Below are positions 38,379-51,300 of a DNA stretch of 64,000 bases, piece after piece. Position numbers and translations under genes: made by a program. Positions within the stretch are counted from its first letter, which is position 1. Each line of letters starts with the position of its first letter. The DNA comes from Multifurca ochricompacta. Taxonomy: Eukaryota > Basidiomycota > Agaricomycetes > Russulales > Russulaceae. Location of the stretch: NCBI GenBank assembly GCA_022496185.1, contig WTXG01000015.1, positions 310,001 to 374,000 on the forward strand. The letters run 5' to 3'. A model generated the notes under the pieces. That model was given only the letters and a program-made list of their open reading frames with translations. It had not been told where the DNA came from and made no database searches.

Positions 38379-40767
38379 ATGTTCTTCTGGCACCCTCACT
38401 CAACCTTCGACTTTTGGCACCACCACTCAAAGAACAAACACCACGACTCGACGGAATCACCCTCTTCTTCCAGCGTTAGTTCTTACGAAGTTTCCCTCGA
38501 GCCAGTGGACAATCCACAGGAACTGTCCCTGACGCGCCGGTGGTTCGCCGTGATATGCATCTCTAGCACATCAATCTGTGTCACCTGTGCCTCGTCCATG
38601 GTGCGTCGCGGGCGTTCTCCGGTATAAACCAAAAAAATAAAATAAAATAAACCCCCCCCCCCTTCCCCCAAAATGCTTTACTCCGTTGACGCTCACGACT
38701 TTCGCGCTTGTGGTACCCTCCACATAAATGATCCGTTTTTTTGCATCACAGGCCGCCTTCGCAGAAGCACCCATAGCAAGGCAATTTCATGTAGGCAAAG
38801 AGGTTACCATCCTTGGCGTCAGCCTCTTCGTTTTAGGTCTTGGCCTCGGGCCGCTCGTGGCGGGCCCGATGTCAGAGATTTACGGGCGTAGGGCCGTCTA
38901 CCGCTGGTCGTTCGCATCGTTCTTCGTATTCATGTTCCCCGTCGCGTTCGCGCCTGACATATGTACGTGCGCGGTACCTCTACCTTCTCTCATGGAAGAT
39001 ATTCAGACGTGGTTGTGGTGGCTGTAAAAAAAAAAAAAACACCCCCCTCTTCCCCCGCGGTGCACGATACGATAGCCGTATACCTGATATTTCGGTTCAT
39101 TTCTGGGTATTGCGGCGCGGCATTTCTCAGCGTGGCTGGGGGAAGTGTCAGTGATATGTTCTCCAATGCGCAGGTTGCCACGTGCGTTTATGGTCTCCCC
39201 CCAACGTGGTCTGCCTCGGACTTCTTCTTACCTTCTGGAGATTGTGACAGTCCGATGGCCGTTTACACGATATGCCCGTTCCTGGGACCCGAGCTTGGTC
39301 CGATACTCAGCGGGTGAGCACATACCCCCCCCCCCCGTTCCTAAGAACATTTTCTCTGGCAATTTTTTTTTCTTTTTATTCTATATTTTAAAATGTAAAT
39401 GTAAACAGGTTTATCAATCAGCATTTGCACTGGAGATGGACGTTTTACATTCTCATCATTTGGTCATTTTTTCAGGCGGTGGCACTCATCATCGTGAGCG
39501 CAATTCCTTGGGATATTCAGCGTCATATTAATACTTTGCGCCGGTTTAGCTTGTGCCAGAGACATGCATCCCTGTGATCCTCAAGTGGAAAGCTCAACGG
39601 TGAGTGTTGCACAATTGCACGAAAGGAACCTTCGTGGCTCCTTTTTTTACGTTGTCATCGTAGCCTTCGGGAGATCACGGGAGATCTTAACTGGTATGCC
39701 CCAATGGAAAGAGCAGAACATACCAGCATCGTGCGGACGTTGCTTATCAGTATTATAAACCCTTTCGTAAGGGCATTTAGTCGGCAGTGCCACTACTTCT
39801 GCTCACACATCACATCATCCTTGGCAGATTTGTGCTTCTTAATCACATGGCGCTTCTCTTGAATCTATGGTACACGGAACAAACGGCGCATCCCAATGCG
39901 CCCGCTGACATGCTGACAGGGATCATTGATTCTGGGCATCCTCTACTTGACCTTCCAGGCCTTTCCGATCATATTCGAACAGAAGCACGGATTCAACATC
40001 CAGTGTACCGGGCTGACATTCCTGGGAATCGCAACCGGAATGCTCATCGGTCTATGCACGATGCCCTATTGGAACCGGTGCGAGACCCTTTTCCTTTTCC
40101 CTTTTTCTCCTTCCAGTCCATTCCATACAGTACCAGGTTCTGCCCCTGCTGGCAGACAGAAAAAAAACAATAAAACTGACACTCGCAAATATTTTTATTA
40201 TGTTAAAAGGAGATACCGCAGGTACAAGGACGCACATGGCTCTGACCCCCCGCCAGAGTTCCGTCTCCTGATGGGGCAAGTGGGCGGTGTGCTTGTACCC
40301 CTTGCACTCTTCTGGCTCGCGTTCTCGACCTACCACGGTGAGCACTGGGTCGTGCCAGTACTCGCATCTGTGCCTTTTGGCACGGGCACCTATTTCATCT
40401 TTACGTCCTCCTTCACGTACATCGTCATCGCATACCGACCGATCGCGACCTTCGCACTGGCATCCAACACGGCGATGCGCACTTCGTTCGCGGCGCTTTC
40501 CCGCTTTTTGCCGGGCAAATGTATCGCGCCCTCGGCACGGTCGGCGCCACGCTACTGTTGGCGGGACTGACGGCTGCGATGGCACCTCTTCCGTATGTAT
40601 ACGTGTTTACTTATTGGTTGTCCACGTGACTAATCGGAAGAGAACCTGTTTTTTTTTTAACCTTGGTTTTTTTTTTTCTGTCTCTTTTTTACAGTTTTGT
40701 GCTCTACTACATGGGCCCGAGGTCCCGCGAAAGAGAACGCCGCGAGAAGGAACTCCGCGCCCCATGA
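38379..40767 (+). pseudogene. MFS transporter, DHA1 type, copy 2 (tandem duplicate, frame-broken)
   Basis: Tandem paralogue of the gene 367 bp upstream, with almost the same intron positions. Exons: 38379-38600, 38752-38962, 39076-39181, 39251-39313, 39409-39493, 39550-39599, 39664-39766, 39828-39869, 39920-40077, 40210-40592, 40695-40767. Motifs: LGLGLGPLVAGPMSEIYGR, YCGAAFLSVAGGSVSDMF, TICPFLGPELGP, INQHLHWRWTFYIL, VPETCIPVILKWKA, ILYLTFQAFPIIFEQKHG and FTSSFTYIVIAYRPIATF. Three places fail to join in frame: the junctions on both sides of exon 8 (39766/39828 and 39869/39920), and a missing base at about 40495 where SFAA should continue AFPLFAGQMYRALG. Introns are longer than in copy 1 (56-151 nt) and carry A or T runs. 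It may be a decaying duplicate, or an intact gene with several base-calling errors. Its N-terminus is His/Ser-rich and unlike that of copy 1. Confidence 0.8.
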
Positions 40768-43700
40768 TCGTGACCATGATGGGCTCGGGGCTCGGGGTAA
40801 TGTCACCGTCACCGGGCCTAGAGAAACTAACTGGGGTGGGCTTGGGCTACATACTTTAATAAAAATAAAAATAAAATACGATTAGACCCTGAATCATAGA
40901 CCTGTAGAAGGCGAGAATAGACATCTTGTGGTTCAATCGCTCTGCGGCATTGTGCGTGACACCATCCTCGGGTTTAAACGCGATAACCAGAAGGGAAAAG
41001 AAACAAAATAGAAAAAAAAAAAGAGAGAGGGTCTTTGACTCACAAAATGCTATGAAGAGGAAAGGGGAGGGGGGGGAGAGGGGTCAAGGTGATGGCGAAA
41101 CCTGTCATGAAAAAAAAAAAACATTTGTCAAGCAACACAAGCATTTTGCGATACTAATCTATCACTCGTCCCCCATTCATTTGAATGGGGTGGGGTGGGG
41201 AGGGAGGGGAGGGAGGAACGGGACAAGATCCCATTCGTTTAAAGCTCCGGTCTGGGGATAATTAACCGTCGTTCCTTTTTTTTCTTTCAATTTCGGCGCT
41301 TTCGTCTCTCACCTGACGACTCAGGTGCTTCCGATTTCTGGATTCTGTCCGTGTGCATGTGTTGTGCTGTAAACCACCAAAACCACCACCCACCAAATCA
41401 CACACCAAAATCAGACCCACACTCCCCGCGCCCGCGCGCGAGAACCCAAAAGAAACTTTGACCCATATATATATATATATATCATGTGTCCCCACTTGGC
41501 CTAACCTTTTTAACAAACGGCGGCGGCGGTGGAACATAAACAACAAACGACCTTACTTAACTTAACTATAAGCTTACTTAACTAACTTTAAGCACTTAAA
41601 GCGATTACAATTACACACACACGCACACACACACAAACAACCAACGATGAAGAGAAGAGATGAGCAATAGTGTATATGCAATGCATCGATCTAGCGGGCT
41701 CAACTCGGAGTCATGGGTGGCCCCACCCCACCCCACCCACGACCTTGAGGGCCTGAGGAAGGGAAGTGGGAGTGGGTGGAGCTCTCGCCTCAATCAGTCA
41801 CCCACCACCACCCGAATGTGCGCCGGTTGTGCCAGCCAGTTCTCTTCTCATAATGCTCCATGCTCATAGTGTACTAACTCAATTCAGCATCCCCTCATAC
41901 ATAACCCCTTCTTTCCTCATACCTCAAACAAGGATTTTGCATTTTGGTGTGTGCAAAGGTGATGATATAATATCGGCACTCCCGCGCGCTTATCTCCAAT
42001 TAAATTTTCGTTTCGTTCAGTTCGCCTCTCACCCCGCCGCAACTTTGAATTCGCCGCTTGCAATGTACTTTTCTTTTTTTTTTTTACTCATCCTTGTTTT
42101 TTTTTTTTTGGCCCGCCGCGGCGGAACACCATACCACACACACAGCCATATTACGTGGCTTGTGTCACGGGTGGCGCATACATGTAATGTAAAAAGGGTC
42201 GGGACTGGACCACCCACCCCCCCCGCCCCCTTTTTTTTTTTCTCATTTCGTCTCTCTCTTTCCCCTCTCCCCCCCCCTCTCCTTTCATTTTGAATGTGTG
42301 TGCGTGTGTACACATAAGAAGAAAAAAAAAAGTCAGATGATGGATGGATGGATGGATGGATGGATGATAGTGTGGTGGCGATGATGATGGTGATGGTGGT
42401 TGATGGTGGATGGATAGATCTTTTCCGGCGATCAATTTCTACTTGACTTTATTTGGATATGTCCTTCTTTTTCTTGGCCGGCCCCCCCCCCCAAAGTGAC
42501 GCGACAGATGTGACGCGCGTGCAGCCACCAGTTTGGCTGCTTGTGTTTATTTATTTATTTATTTTTGCGAATGATAAGCAACAAGAGGGAAAAGGGGAAA
42601 GGAGGACGGGAAGCCATCAGTCAACTCGGAAAAAAAAAAAAGAAAAAAAAGATAGGTAGCGATCGCCAGCAGAACGTCATATATGTGTATCTTGCCGTGT
42701 GATAAGGTGGACTTGGACTATGCTAAACTAAACTATAACCGGTACAACTAACCGGTACTACTTATGGCACCGCACCCGAGGCCCGGGAATGAGAAAGAGG
42801 GCAGGAGTGGTGTGAGTGTGAGTGTGAGCGTGAGTTGTGAGTGTGTGAGGTGGAGTGTGTGAGTAAGAATGTTGAGCGCACGTGTTTCCCTATCTATCGA
42901 TCGATCGACGTTCAAGTCAAGCAAGTATTGTCTCGTCTCGTCGTCAATTTTCGTCGTGGCGAACTAACAACGTGTACGTGTAGCAACGGAGCCCCCCCCC
43001 CCCCCCCGCTCACGTGATAACCGATTACTTGGGGAACGGACTCGGTGCCTGAAGTTGTCGCGAATTGTCCATTGAGTGATATCCCCTCTGCTGCAACTCA
43101 ACGGGAAGGCAGGTTAGACAGACATAGCGTGAAAAGGGAGGTAGGGGGCTTCACACATCAAGACTGGACTGACTGATACTCCACACCCCCCCGCCAAACG
43201 CGGGGCCTTTCCTTTCGCTCTGCAAGCGCAAATCGTCGGAACCTGCCAACTTTGTCCCCCCTCTTAAGTTCCGTGCCCCCATTTAGTTGCGCCACGCCGC
43301 GCCACGCGCCACGCGCCTCTCTATTAAGCTTTGGCCACGGCCTCATGACTGAATGACCTTACTCCTTTTTTTTTTTTTCTAATTCCAGACTCGGACAAAC
43401 ACTGTAACTGCGCAGGTACTTCTTGATGGGTGTGCACCCATCAAAGAGCGCCTTGTACTTGGTGAAGCGCTCTGTGTGCTTTATACGTTGAGCGCAAGGG
43501 TTCCAGAAAAAGAAGAAAGTAGAAACAAAATGACCACGGCATGCAACGCGCATGGGTGTATCCCCGTGCAGATTTGCCACCAAACGTAAGAAATAAAAAA
43601 GACTATGGTTGTCAGCGCTGCCATCATCGCCTTCGCCGTTATATGTCCATTCAGGCTGCCCAGCGCGATTGGGGACAACACACACACATATGGTGGTTGC

Positions 43701-45647
43701 CTGCCCTTGTCTGATCGAACGCAGCACGTCGTGATTGTCAGGCGTGCAATGCATAGTGGGAATGTTCTGTTATGTTATGTTATCCCCGGGCGCCGTCAAA
43801 GAGTCTAAAGTAGCTCGTAAGCATGCGGTGTTTGAGAGCGCATGGTAGCAGAGGACAGGGTTGCCGAAGCGAGGTTGACGGGCGCTTGACGTGTACCAAA
43901 TTTAACTGTTCCTTTTTTTTTTTTATCTTCTTTGGCCGCCTATCAGACAGTGACAAAATCAAAATATAGATTTGGCGCTGTATGTATGTGCTTATTATTG
44001 AAGACGCCCGACATCACCGGCCAAAGAGGGTGCGGGTTTGTTGGGTGAGGGCTTAGGCGAAAGGACGATGCACTTCGTAATAAATGGAGACGGCTGCCTT
44101 CTGGTTAGAAGATCACCTCTGGGAGAATTCATTTACCAAACCATTGATTCGGGCGCTTTGAAAGCGTCCGACATCGATGAAACTTCGGGGGATGGGCATA
44201 GTGCGCTGCTTCGAGTGCTGAGCGGCTGGTTATACTCAATATCTACGAAGAGTTGAAAAGTAGAACCATAGACAAGGTGGGATGGGTTAGATAGAGTTTG
44301 ACATCGTTCGGTAACGCGAAAAGAAGCCAAATCGATTTCGTAAACATAGCATTGATAGATACCACGCTTGTGGGCGATAAATCGCACATTATCCTTCAAA
44401 AGGGAAACTTCTGCCAAGTTTGATGGAAGCGAACGCCACGGAGTTTGGGAAGACAATGTGACATGTTTGTATGAAGCAGTTGGTGAGAATGGTGAAGAGT
44501 TCACGGGCCTTGATCGTTGGAAAGGGCTAACTACGGACAAGAAAAAAGGGGACGGGGGAGAGGAGAAGAAGAAGGGGAAGGAGAAGAAGAAGAGAGACAG
44601 GAGGCCACTAAGGAGATTTTCATATCCGTGTTCCGAGGAACTGGTTTAACCAATTCCAGGAACGCAAGAGGCGAGCGGGGCTCGGCCAGAGGAAGACGTG
44701 GAAGGAGAAATGATGCAAGCGCTTGTGGCGTTGTACGCCACGCAAATGATGGTGGGGACCGTTATTACTGGCACTGACAACCCCTCAAGAAAAGAAAAGA
44801 AAAGAGAAAAGAAAAGACAGGAAAAGAAAACGGAGAGGGCGCACGGGGCTACATGTGCACACAATTCCACTTGATCGATGTGAAAGGCTTCATCATGTGG
44901 GACTGACTGAGAAGAGGAAGGGAAGGGAAGGGAAGGGAAGGGAAGGGGGAAGAGGGGAGAGGGAAGAGGGGAGTGGGGTTCCGATGCATAACACACGTGT
45001 CAACTACTTGAAAAGGCAAGACTGTAACCTAATCGGGGAAAGCCGGGTCAACCGAGGATTATTTACCTTATCTTTTTTTTTTTCTCTTCCCTGCCTTCAT
45101 TTTCGCTTGATACTTTTGCTTCTTTCTCTCTCAACCTTCCATCTGTGGCACAGGCGAGTAGATTTTGATTTTGGTCCTACGATCTGTGGTAACTAATTGG
45201 GGTAGTTAATACAGCCTCCTATCTATCCTAATCCTATTGATTTAGATATGACTGTCATTATAAAAAAGTTCGTAGTTACCTTGTTAAGAGAGAAGTGAGC
45301 GATCAGGTGGCAACCGGAGGCGTAGCGAGAACAGGAACGGGGGACCCGGGGAAGTGTCACCTGTTTTGGGCGTTTGAGCAGAATCTATAAAAGGGAAGGA
45401 TCCGACTCAACGCCGCGATGAGTTACTAATTAGGATATTGCAGCCACCCAGTTTCACAGCCCCTCTCACCGTTTCTAGTCATTTCTATATTCTGTCTGGC
45501 TACGATCGATAGGATGTGATATGAAAGAGACGAACGGATTTATGTGTCAACCAACACAGCAGATGTGATAAATGAATGTGTGAGTTATTAGTAGCTAATT
45601 AAGCGGATGAGGGTTGTAATTAGTATGAGCGAGTGAGTGAGTGAGAA

Positions 45648-45682
<35 letters not shown>

Positions 45683-46011
45683 TAGAGTGAAAGTGAAAGT
45701 GAAAAAGTAAAAGTGGAAAGTAAAAGAAGTGAAAGTGAAAGTGAAAAAAGTGAATGAATGAATGAAATCAGGTGGCCCTGACCTGACCTGACTTGACTTG
45801 ACTTGACTTGACCTGACCTGACCTGACCTGATCAGGATCAGTTTACATGTCATTACATGACACAACCACTTCCCAAACATGGGCTCAGCCAACTGGCAAT
45901 TCGCGGCCGGCCTTCTCTTTCTCCTCTGTTCCCCTCTCTCTTCTTCTCTTCTTTCCTCTCCTACGACTTAGTCTTTCCCTTCCCCCTCCCTTTCCTTTCC
46001 TTTTCCCTTCA
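40768..46011. other. Intergenic region, no convincing gene
   Basis: Over 5 kb dominated by simple repeats and homopolymers (17 C near 42992; T, G and A runs; GGAT repeats near 42342-42366). Minus-strand frames at 44133-44540, 43780-43962 and 43359-43754 are the longest; the first reads like coding sequence (VRFIAHKRGIYQCYVYEIDL), but I cannot connect them into a model or name a family. A composite minisatellite lies at 45649-45831 just before the FYR gene. Confidence 0.45.
45649..45831. repeat. Composite simple-repeat block: (CAGA)n, (AAAGTG)n, (TGACC/TGACT)n
   Basis: Three adjacent tandem arrays: about eight CAGA units (45649-45681), imperfect GAAAGT/GAAAAAGT units to about 45755, then TGACCTGACC and TGACTTGACT pentamers (45778-45831). 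It ends about 180 bp upstream of the FYR gene's start codon, so it may lie in that gene's promoter. Confidence 0.85.
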
Positions 46012-48373
46012 ATGTCCCGCAGGTCCGCTCCTATGCTTCCCCCACCTCCTCCTACAGACAGAGACATCATCATGGGTCCACCTCCCATACCTTCCCATCA
46101 ACCATTCACTCCTTCCTCAGTACAGAATTCCAAAGATCAGCGAGAGAGAGAATTTAGCGAAAAATATTACAAGCTTAAAAGAAAATATTGGGAATTAGAG
46201 GAGGTCAGTTTGCCACATTTGCCCTTCGTCGATTATCCCCCTCCTCAGCTTTCATCATCATTAGAAATACAAGGACTTAGAGGATGAGCTTAGGCGTTCA
46301 GGTGAACGAAATGCAAATTGGAACACTGAAAGAGGGTATACCATTTTTGTCCTATCATTTCCCATCGTTGGCATTAATCCTCTTTTTAGCATGCTCCTCG
46401 ACCGAATACTCGAACTGGAAGCTGTCGTTTCACGTCAACCTTCCAGTCCGACCCCACATAGTCCAAACACTCAGCCTTCCGTTCAACCACCCACTGCATT
46501 TCCCCGTGCCCTCCAATCTTCTCATGCCCAGAATGCCTTTCAGGCTAATTTACACCAAGCCTTGGATGAAGTCAGAATTGAAGACCCCTCAGTCGATCCT
46601 TTGTACACTTCTCGTCATATTGGACCTCAAGCACGGAAGCGCCAGTTAGAAGAGATGAAAGAGCGTGAAGAAGAAGAGGCTCGCGATTCCCGAAAGGCAC
46701 CGAGGAGAGGCAAAGCTACCACCACCCCCAACCCAAGCAAAGCCAAGGACAGCGGCGTTTCTTCCCCGTTCCCACCTCCAGCAAACCCCGCCAATCCTCC
46801 TGTGACCGCCCCTAGCTCTTCTTTCTCAGACCCTTGTCACTTCATCAGGCAAGCGTATCAGGATCAAACCCCCCGCGGCAGCTGCACCTGAACCGGCACC
46901 TCCCCCACCTCCTTCTGGCAAGGGGATGCATCGTATCCCTCAATTTATCAACAACGCCGGTGTCCCTTCTACCGCACACCACCAACTCTCTCCTGCATCC
47001 CCCATGTCACCGTTAGGCTCTGATCCCGAACATTATGCGGGGCCCGAAGGCGATTCTTCCACGTCTTTACGCAATGGCAATGGTGCCTTGGACAACCCCA
47101 ACCATGTAGGTCCAGGCTCTCCGACATCTTTTAACCCTTCCGCCGCATCTATTCCGCAGACGACAGTTCAACGTCATACAAAGCCCAAGCGTTTGAAAGC
47201 TCATACCGTCACGTCAAAGAGCTATTCAATCCCCATGGTTCCTCGAGACAAGAATGGCCGGCCCATTCTGCCTCTTAATGTCGGTATCATGACCGTCAAT
47301 TGCCTTGGCGAAGTGTGCATGCGGGAGCATTTCCATACGGAGCGTTACATTTTTCCTGTGGGCTATTCAGTTAATAGGTGATTAACTTTGACGTGGCCCT
47401 AACCGAGCTGGACTCACGTCAATTTTTTCTCTAGGCGCTACCTCTCGGCGCGTGACCCCAATGCGGAAACGGTATATAATTGTACCATTCTTGACGGTGG
47501 TGATGGGCCCAAGTTCCAAATCATTGCAAATGATATGGCAGATAAGCCCATCATCGCAGGCACAGCCACTGGTGCCTGGTCTGTCGTCGTGCGCGCTGCG
47601 AACCACGTTCGAAACAGGCAGCACAGTAACTCAGTATCTGGGCCGGACTTTTTTGGTTTGGGACAGAATACCATTAAGCATCTCATCCAGGAGCTCCCAG
47701 GCGCGGATAGATTGAAAGACTACGTCTGGCAAAACTTTGTTGAGGGCGGGTAAGCGCACGTTCTTATCTTGCACCTGAGTCGCGGGTTGACTGATCGTTC
47801 AGTTCGGCAAGGCCTCTCGGTGGCCGCCATGCCACGGTTGTTCCTGCTCTGCCAGACGAGTATGACAGCCCGAATAGTAGCAACGGCCACGAACGACGCG
47901 GTTCACGTGACTCGACTTCATTGGACATCATCGCTGACGGTGAACCGCCTATTTCCGACATGAGGGGGGTTCCACCGGAGCGTCCATACTCTCATGCGCG
48001 GCGCAACTCACGCAACAGCAACGGAGGCCATCTAGACGACCTTCCACCGATATCGCCCCGTAGTCATGGATACACGTCACAGGATCCTGCTTTCTCACCT
48101 CGTTCTGCACCCCGCCTTTCCCCACGCGACGTACCACCTCCTAATCCATATTCACGACCTTCATCCACGCGCTCGCACTCACCGCCGCCACATCAATCCC
48201 CAGTTGCACCTCCTCCCGTGCCAGCGAAATTTGCAAGCATCTTGAATGCGTACCCCGAACCGCCATATGCTTCGCGTACATCCCCACGCTCTGGATCTAG
48301 TTCAGAGCACGCGATTGGCAATGGTCGCACGCGTGGGAGCAGTAGTGGTAGTGCGGGCTCCGGAGAGCGATGA
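46012..48373 (+). CDS. FYRN/FYRC-domain protein (TBRG1-like chromatin factor)
   Basis: Nuclear protein with the paired FY-rich domains otherwise known from MLL/trithorax proteins and TBRG1; a chromatin or transcription role is inferred. Exons: 46012-46203, 46274-46335, 46390-46756, 46830-47377, 47435-47749, 47803-48373; 2055 nt, 684 residues. The N-terminus is Pro-rich, then a charged coiled-coil-like stretch (REFSEKYYKLKRKYWELEED) continues into ILELEAVV. A basic GKRIRIKPP motif follows. FYRN reads VGIMTVNCLGEV, HTERYIFPVGYSVNR and TVYNCTILDGGDGPKF; FYRC reads GAWSVVVRAANHVRNR, SGPDFFGLGQNTIKHLIQEL and YVWQNF. The C-terminal 190 residues are Ser/Pro-rich and disordered. The 46757-46829 intron has a weak GTTTCT donor; it is proposed because the frame otherwise shifts by one there, and a one-base error is the alternative. 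Confidence 0.85.
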
Positions 48374-51300
48374 TTTCATCTGGAGAGTTTTACCCTCCAT
48401 TTCTGGCCTGTTCCTTTCCCGTGGTAGTGTTTCATCATCGCTCTATGCAGGAGTGCACGACTCGGAAACCTTTCTTTTTTTTTTTATATTCATTTTTATC
48501 GGTTTTCTAGTGTTCTATTATTCTGGTCTTATCTCTCAATTCCCCGTTCCTTTTCTGTCCTTTTCTGTCCTTTTCTTCTTTCTTGTTCCTGTTTAAATCG
48601 CTGCGATTTGTTTCTTCATCGTTCTCCCCTCGTTCTGTCGTCTCATTTTTGGTGTCTCCCCTCCCTCTCTCTATCTCTTATATGTGTTTGTATCCACTTG
48701 AGCCTTTTCTGGCGCTCTCAGAATGCACGCTCCCTCTTATCATGCTTCAACGTACGCGCATGCGCGTACCTGCCCCCAGCCTGGGCGTCCGAGCTCGAGT
48801 TTAAACTGCTCTGGATGTACCGGGTGCACGGCCCGCTTACTACCGGGCCGTTGCATTGTCCGAATTAGATGGGGGCAAATAGTATACACTTCCATTGAAA
48901 CAGAGTGTTTTGTGTACGTGGAAAAAGCCCCTGTGGGGACTCCGCCCGCCGCGAGGCTAGTGCCGGGATCATATGGGGTAGTATGTGGGGCTGACATATT
49001 TTCTCTCTCTTTGCGTTGATAAAAAGTGTTCTCTAAATTTGGGTTGGGGAAAAACTAGGAACTAGGAAAACAGATGTCATTTTGCGACGTAGGTAATAAT
49101 CCCGTACTGTATGCATATGGAGATGGGGGGAAGCAATGAGGTTCAATTTTTATTTTATTTTATTTTTTAATAATGTAATGCCTTATGTTATGTAGAGGTT
49201 AGTTGTATAGTAAAAGAAGTCCATTTGGTATATGAAGTCAACGTTGGGGGGTTTAGTTGCCGTGACGGTTCTCTGAAACAAGTGTCGGTTGTCGCATGTT
49301 TTTTTTTTTTTTCTTTTGTTCTTATGCGTACGTGTATGTATGTGTGTGTGGTGCATCCACTTGCATACGTAAGAGTCCGTCCGTCCCATATACACTGGGG
49401 CAACAACACCCCTCCCCCCCCCAAAAAAAAATTAAAATTAAAAGAAAACTTGAGGATGTATGTAATTTAGTTTTTCAGTTTTTTTTTAGTTTAGGTTAGG
49501 TTAGGTTAAGAAAGCCGATACGAGCGGGGGGGGGGGGGAAAGCCGCGGCGCGGTTATATGTGTGTACGCGTACAAAATTTGTTACCCTTGTGTGCCATTT
49601 GACTCATGAGTACTTGTAGTACTTGTTTTTTTTTTTATTACGCCCAGTAGTAGTAGTAGTAGTAGTAGTACAGTAAGAAGGCTTCTTCAATCAAAAAAAA
49701 ATAATAAATTACGTTCACTTTGAACGAACGAAGCAAACTCTGGAGATCAATTTGACTTTGCCGGCCAGTATCGTAAAGAAAAAAAAGAAAAAACTCCAAG
49801 GGGGTGGGGGTGGTGGAAGGGGGGGTTGTAAAAAAAAAAAAAAAAAAAAGGTGCGTAGACAATGAGGGGAACAGGTAAATTCATCTCAATTTGATTTGAT
49901 TTGATTTTCTTTATTTTTTATTTTTATTTTTATTCTTGATTGCTAATCACTAATCATCAGTGCAGAAGACCCGCCGCTGCCGAGAAAGTGCGTGTGTGTG
50001 TGTGTATGTGTTGTGTGTACTGTATTGATTGGTTCTTTCGAGTCAACCATTATTAATTACTATACTGATGAGTAGTGGCGGTCAGTACCACTATACTACT
50101 AGTAGTAGGTCCGAGGAGAAGAATGTTTTTTATTTATTATGGAAGGGGGTTGTATGTCGTGATAATGATGGATGGATGTGGGCTTTGGGAGGAGAGGGGG
50201 GCGTTGCTTACTTTACTATTACCCGTTCACATATCGATCATCATCACCCGGCGTTATAGTACCCGTGTGCATCCAACCATCACTATCTTTGAGAGGTTAA
50301 AACCCCGTTTTCTCTTCTCTTTGATTTTTGCGAGTAACGCGTGTGTGTTGGTAGTGTGTGAACAACATGTGAATGCCATTTATGACCAAACTTGGTTCTT
50401 TTTGCTCGCACTAATATAATTGATTAATTTTTACAGTTCCGCATGCGCACGCGTATTTTCTTTTTTTTTTTTGAAGAGAGTTGGGATGTTGAGGTAACCC
50501 CGCCAGGGCTTAGCTGAAGAAGATGTATGTTTGTGGATGTTGCCAGTTGGGGTTATCAAACCTTCTATTTTGTGCTAATGTCACACTCCGCTTCGTGTTC
50601 GAGTCTCCCCACCTGCCTCCAATTACCGGCCCCATGACTCTCGGACGTCGCGAAGGCGCAGCGGCAGTATAGATAAATAATCGTAAATTCTTACCCGTCT
50701 CGGCCGATCATCATTATCGAACCTGGAGGTAGAACCGTTCGCATTGTGCCGTGTGTGTGTGATTCACTTGAGATGCTTGGGCTATTTAATTTATCATTGG
50801 GACTGTATTCTACTTACGGTGTATGGTATTCATGCAACGGCAAAGCGTTCATAACATGAATCAAAAAAAAAATAAAAAAAAGGGGAAAATGAAAATCAAC
50901 GGGTTGGAAGAAGGCGCCTCTCTCTCTCCCGAATTTGGACGACCCCCGCGAATTAACATATCTATTAGGGGGGGGAGGGGGGGTCACACATACAGTTAAA
51001 CTTTCGGTAGTGGGTTGTTGTAAGGAAAAATGTGCAAGTCACTCGCTTGGGAATTGAATGGAGATGGGAATGGGAATGGGAATGGGGGAACCACGCTTCG
51101 CGCCGGTTGACGGAACCGTAAATTGAGGTTCGTGACGACGATCTGACCCTTTGCTTTTTCAGCGACGGCCCTGTGCAAAGAAGAGGGGAAGAGGGGAAGA
51201 AGAGGGAAAGTGCCGGGATTGAAATTGTGTGTATGTGTATGTGTGTAATGTTGGTGTGTGTGATTTTATAATTTAATATAATATAATATATAATATATTT

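Noticed and set aside
43359..44540. Minus-strand frames at 44133-44540, 43780-43962 and 43359-43754 as a spliced gene
   Set aside because: The first has a coding-like texture, but I could not find consistent phases between the pieces or any known domain, so it is left as a possibility only.
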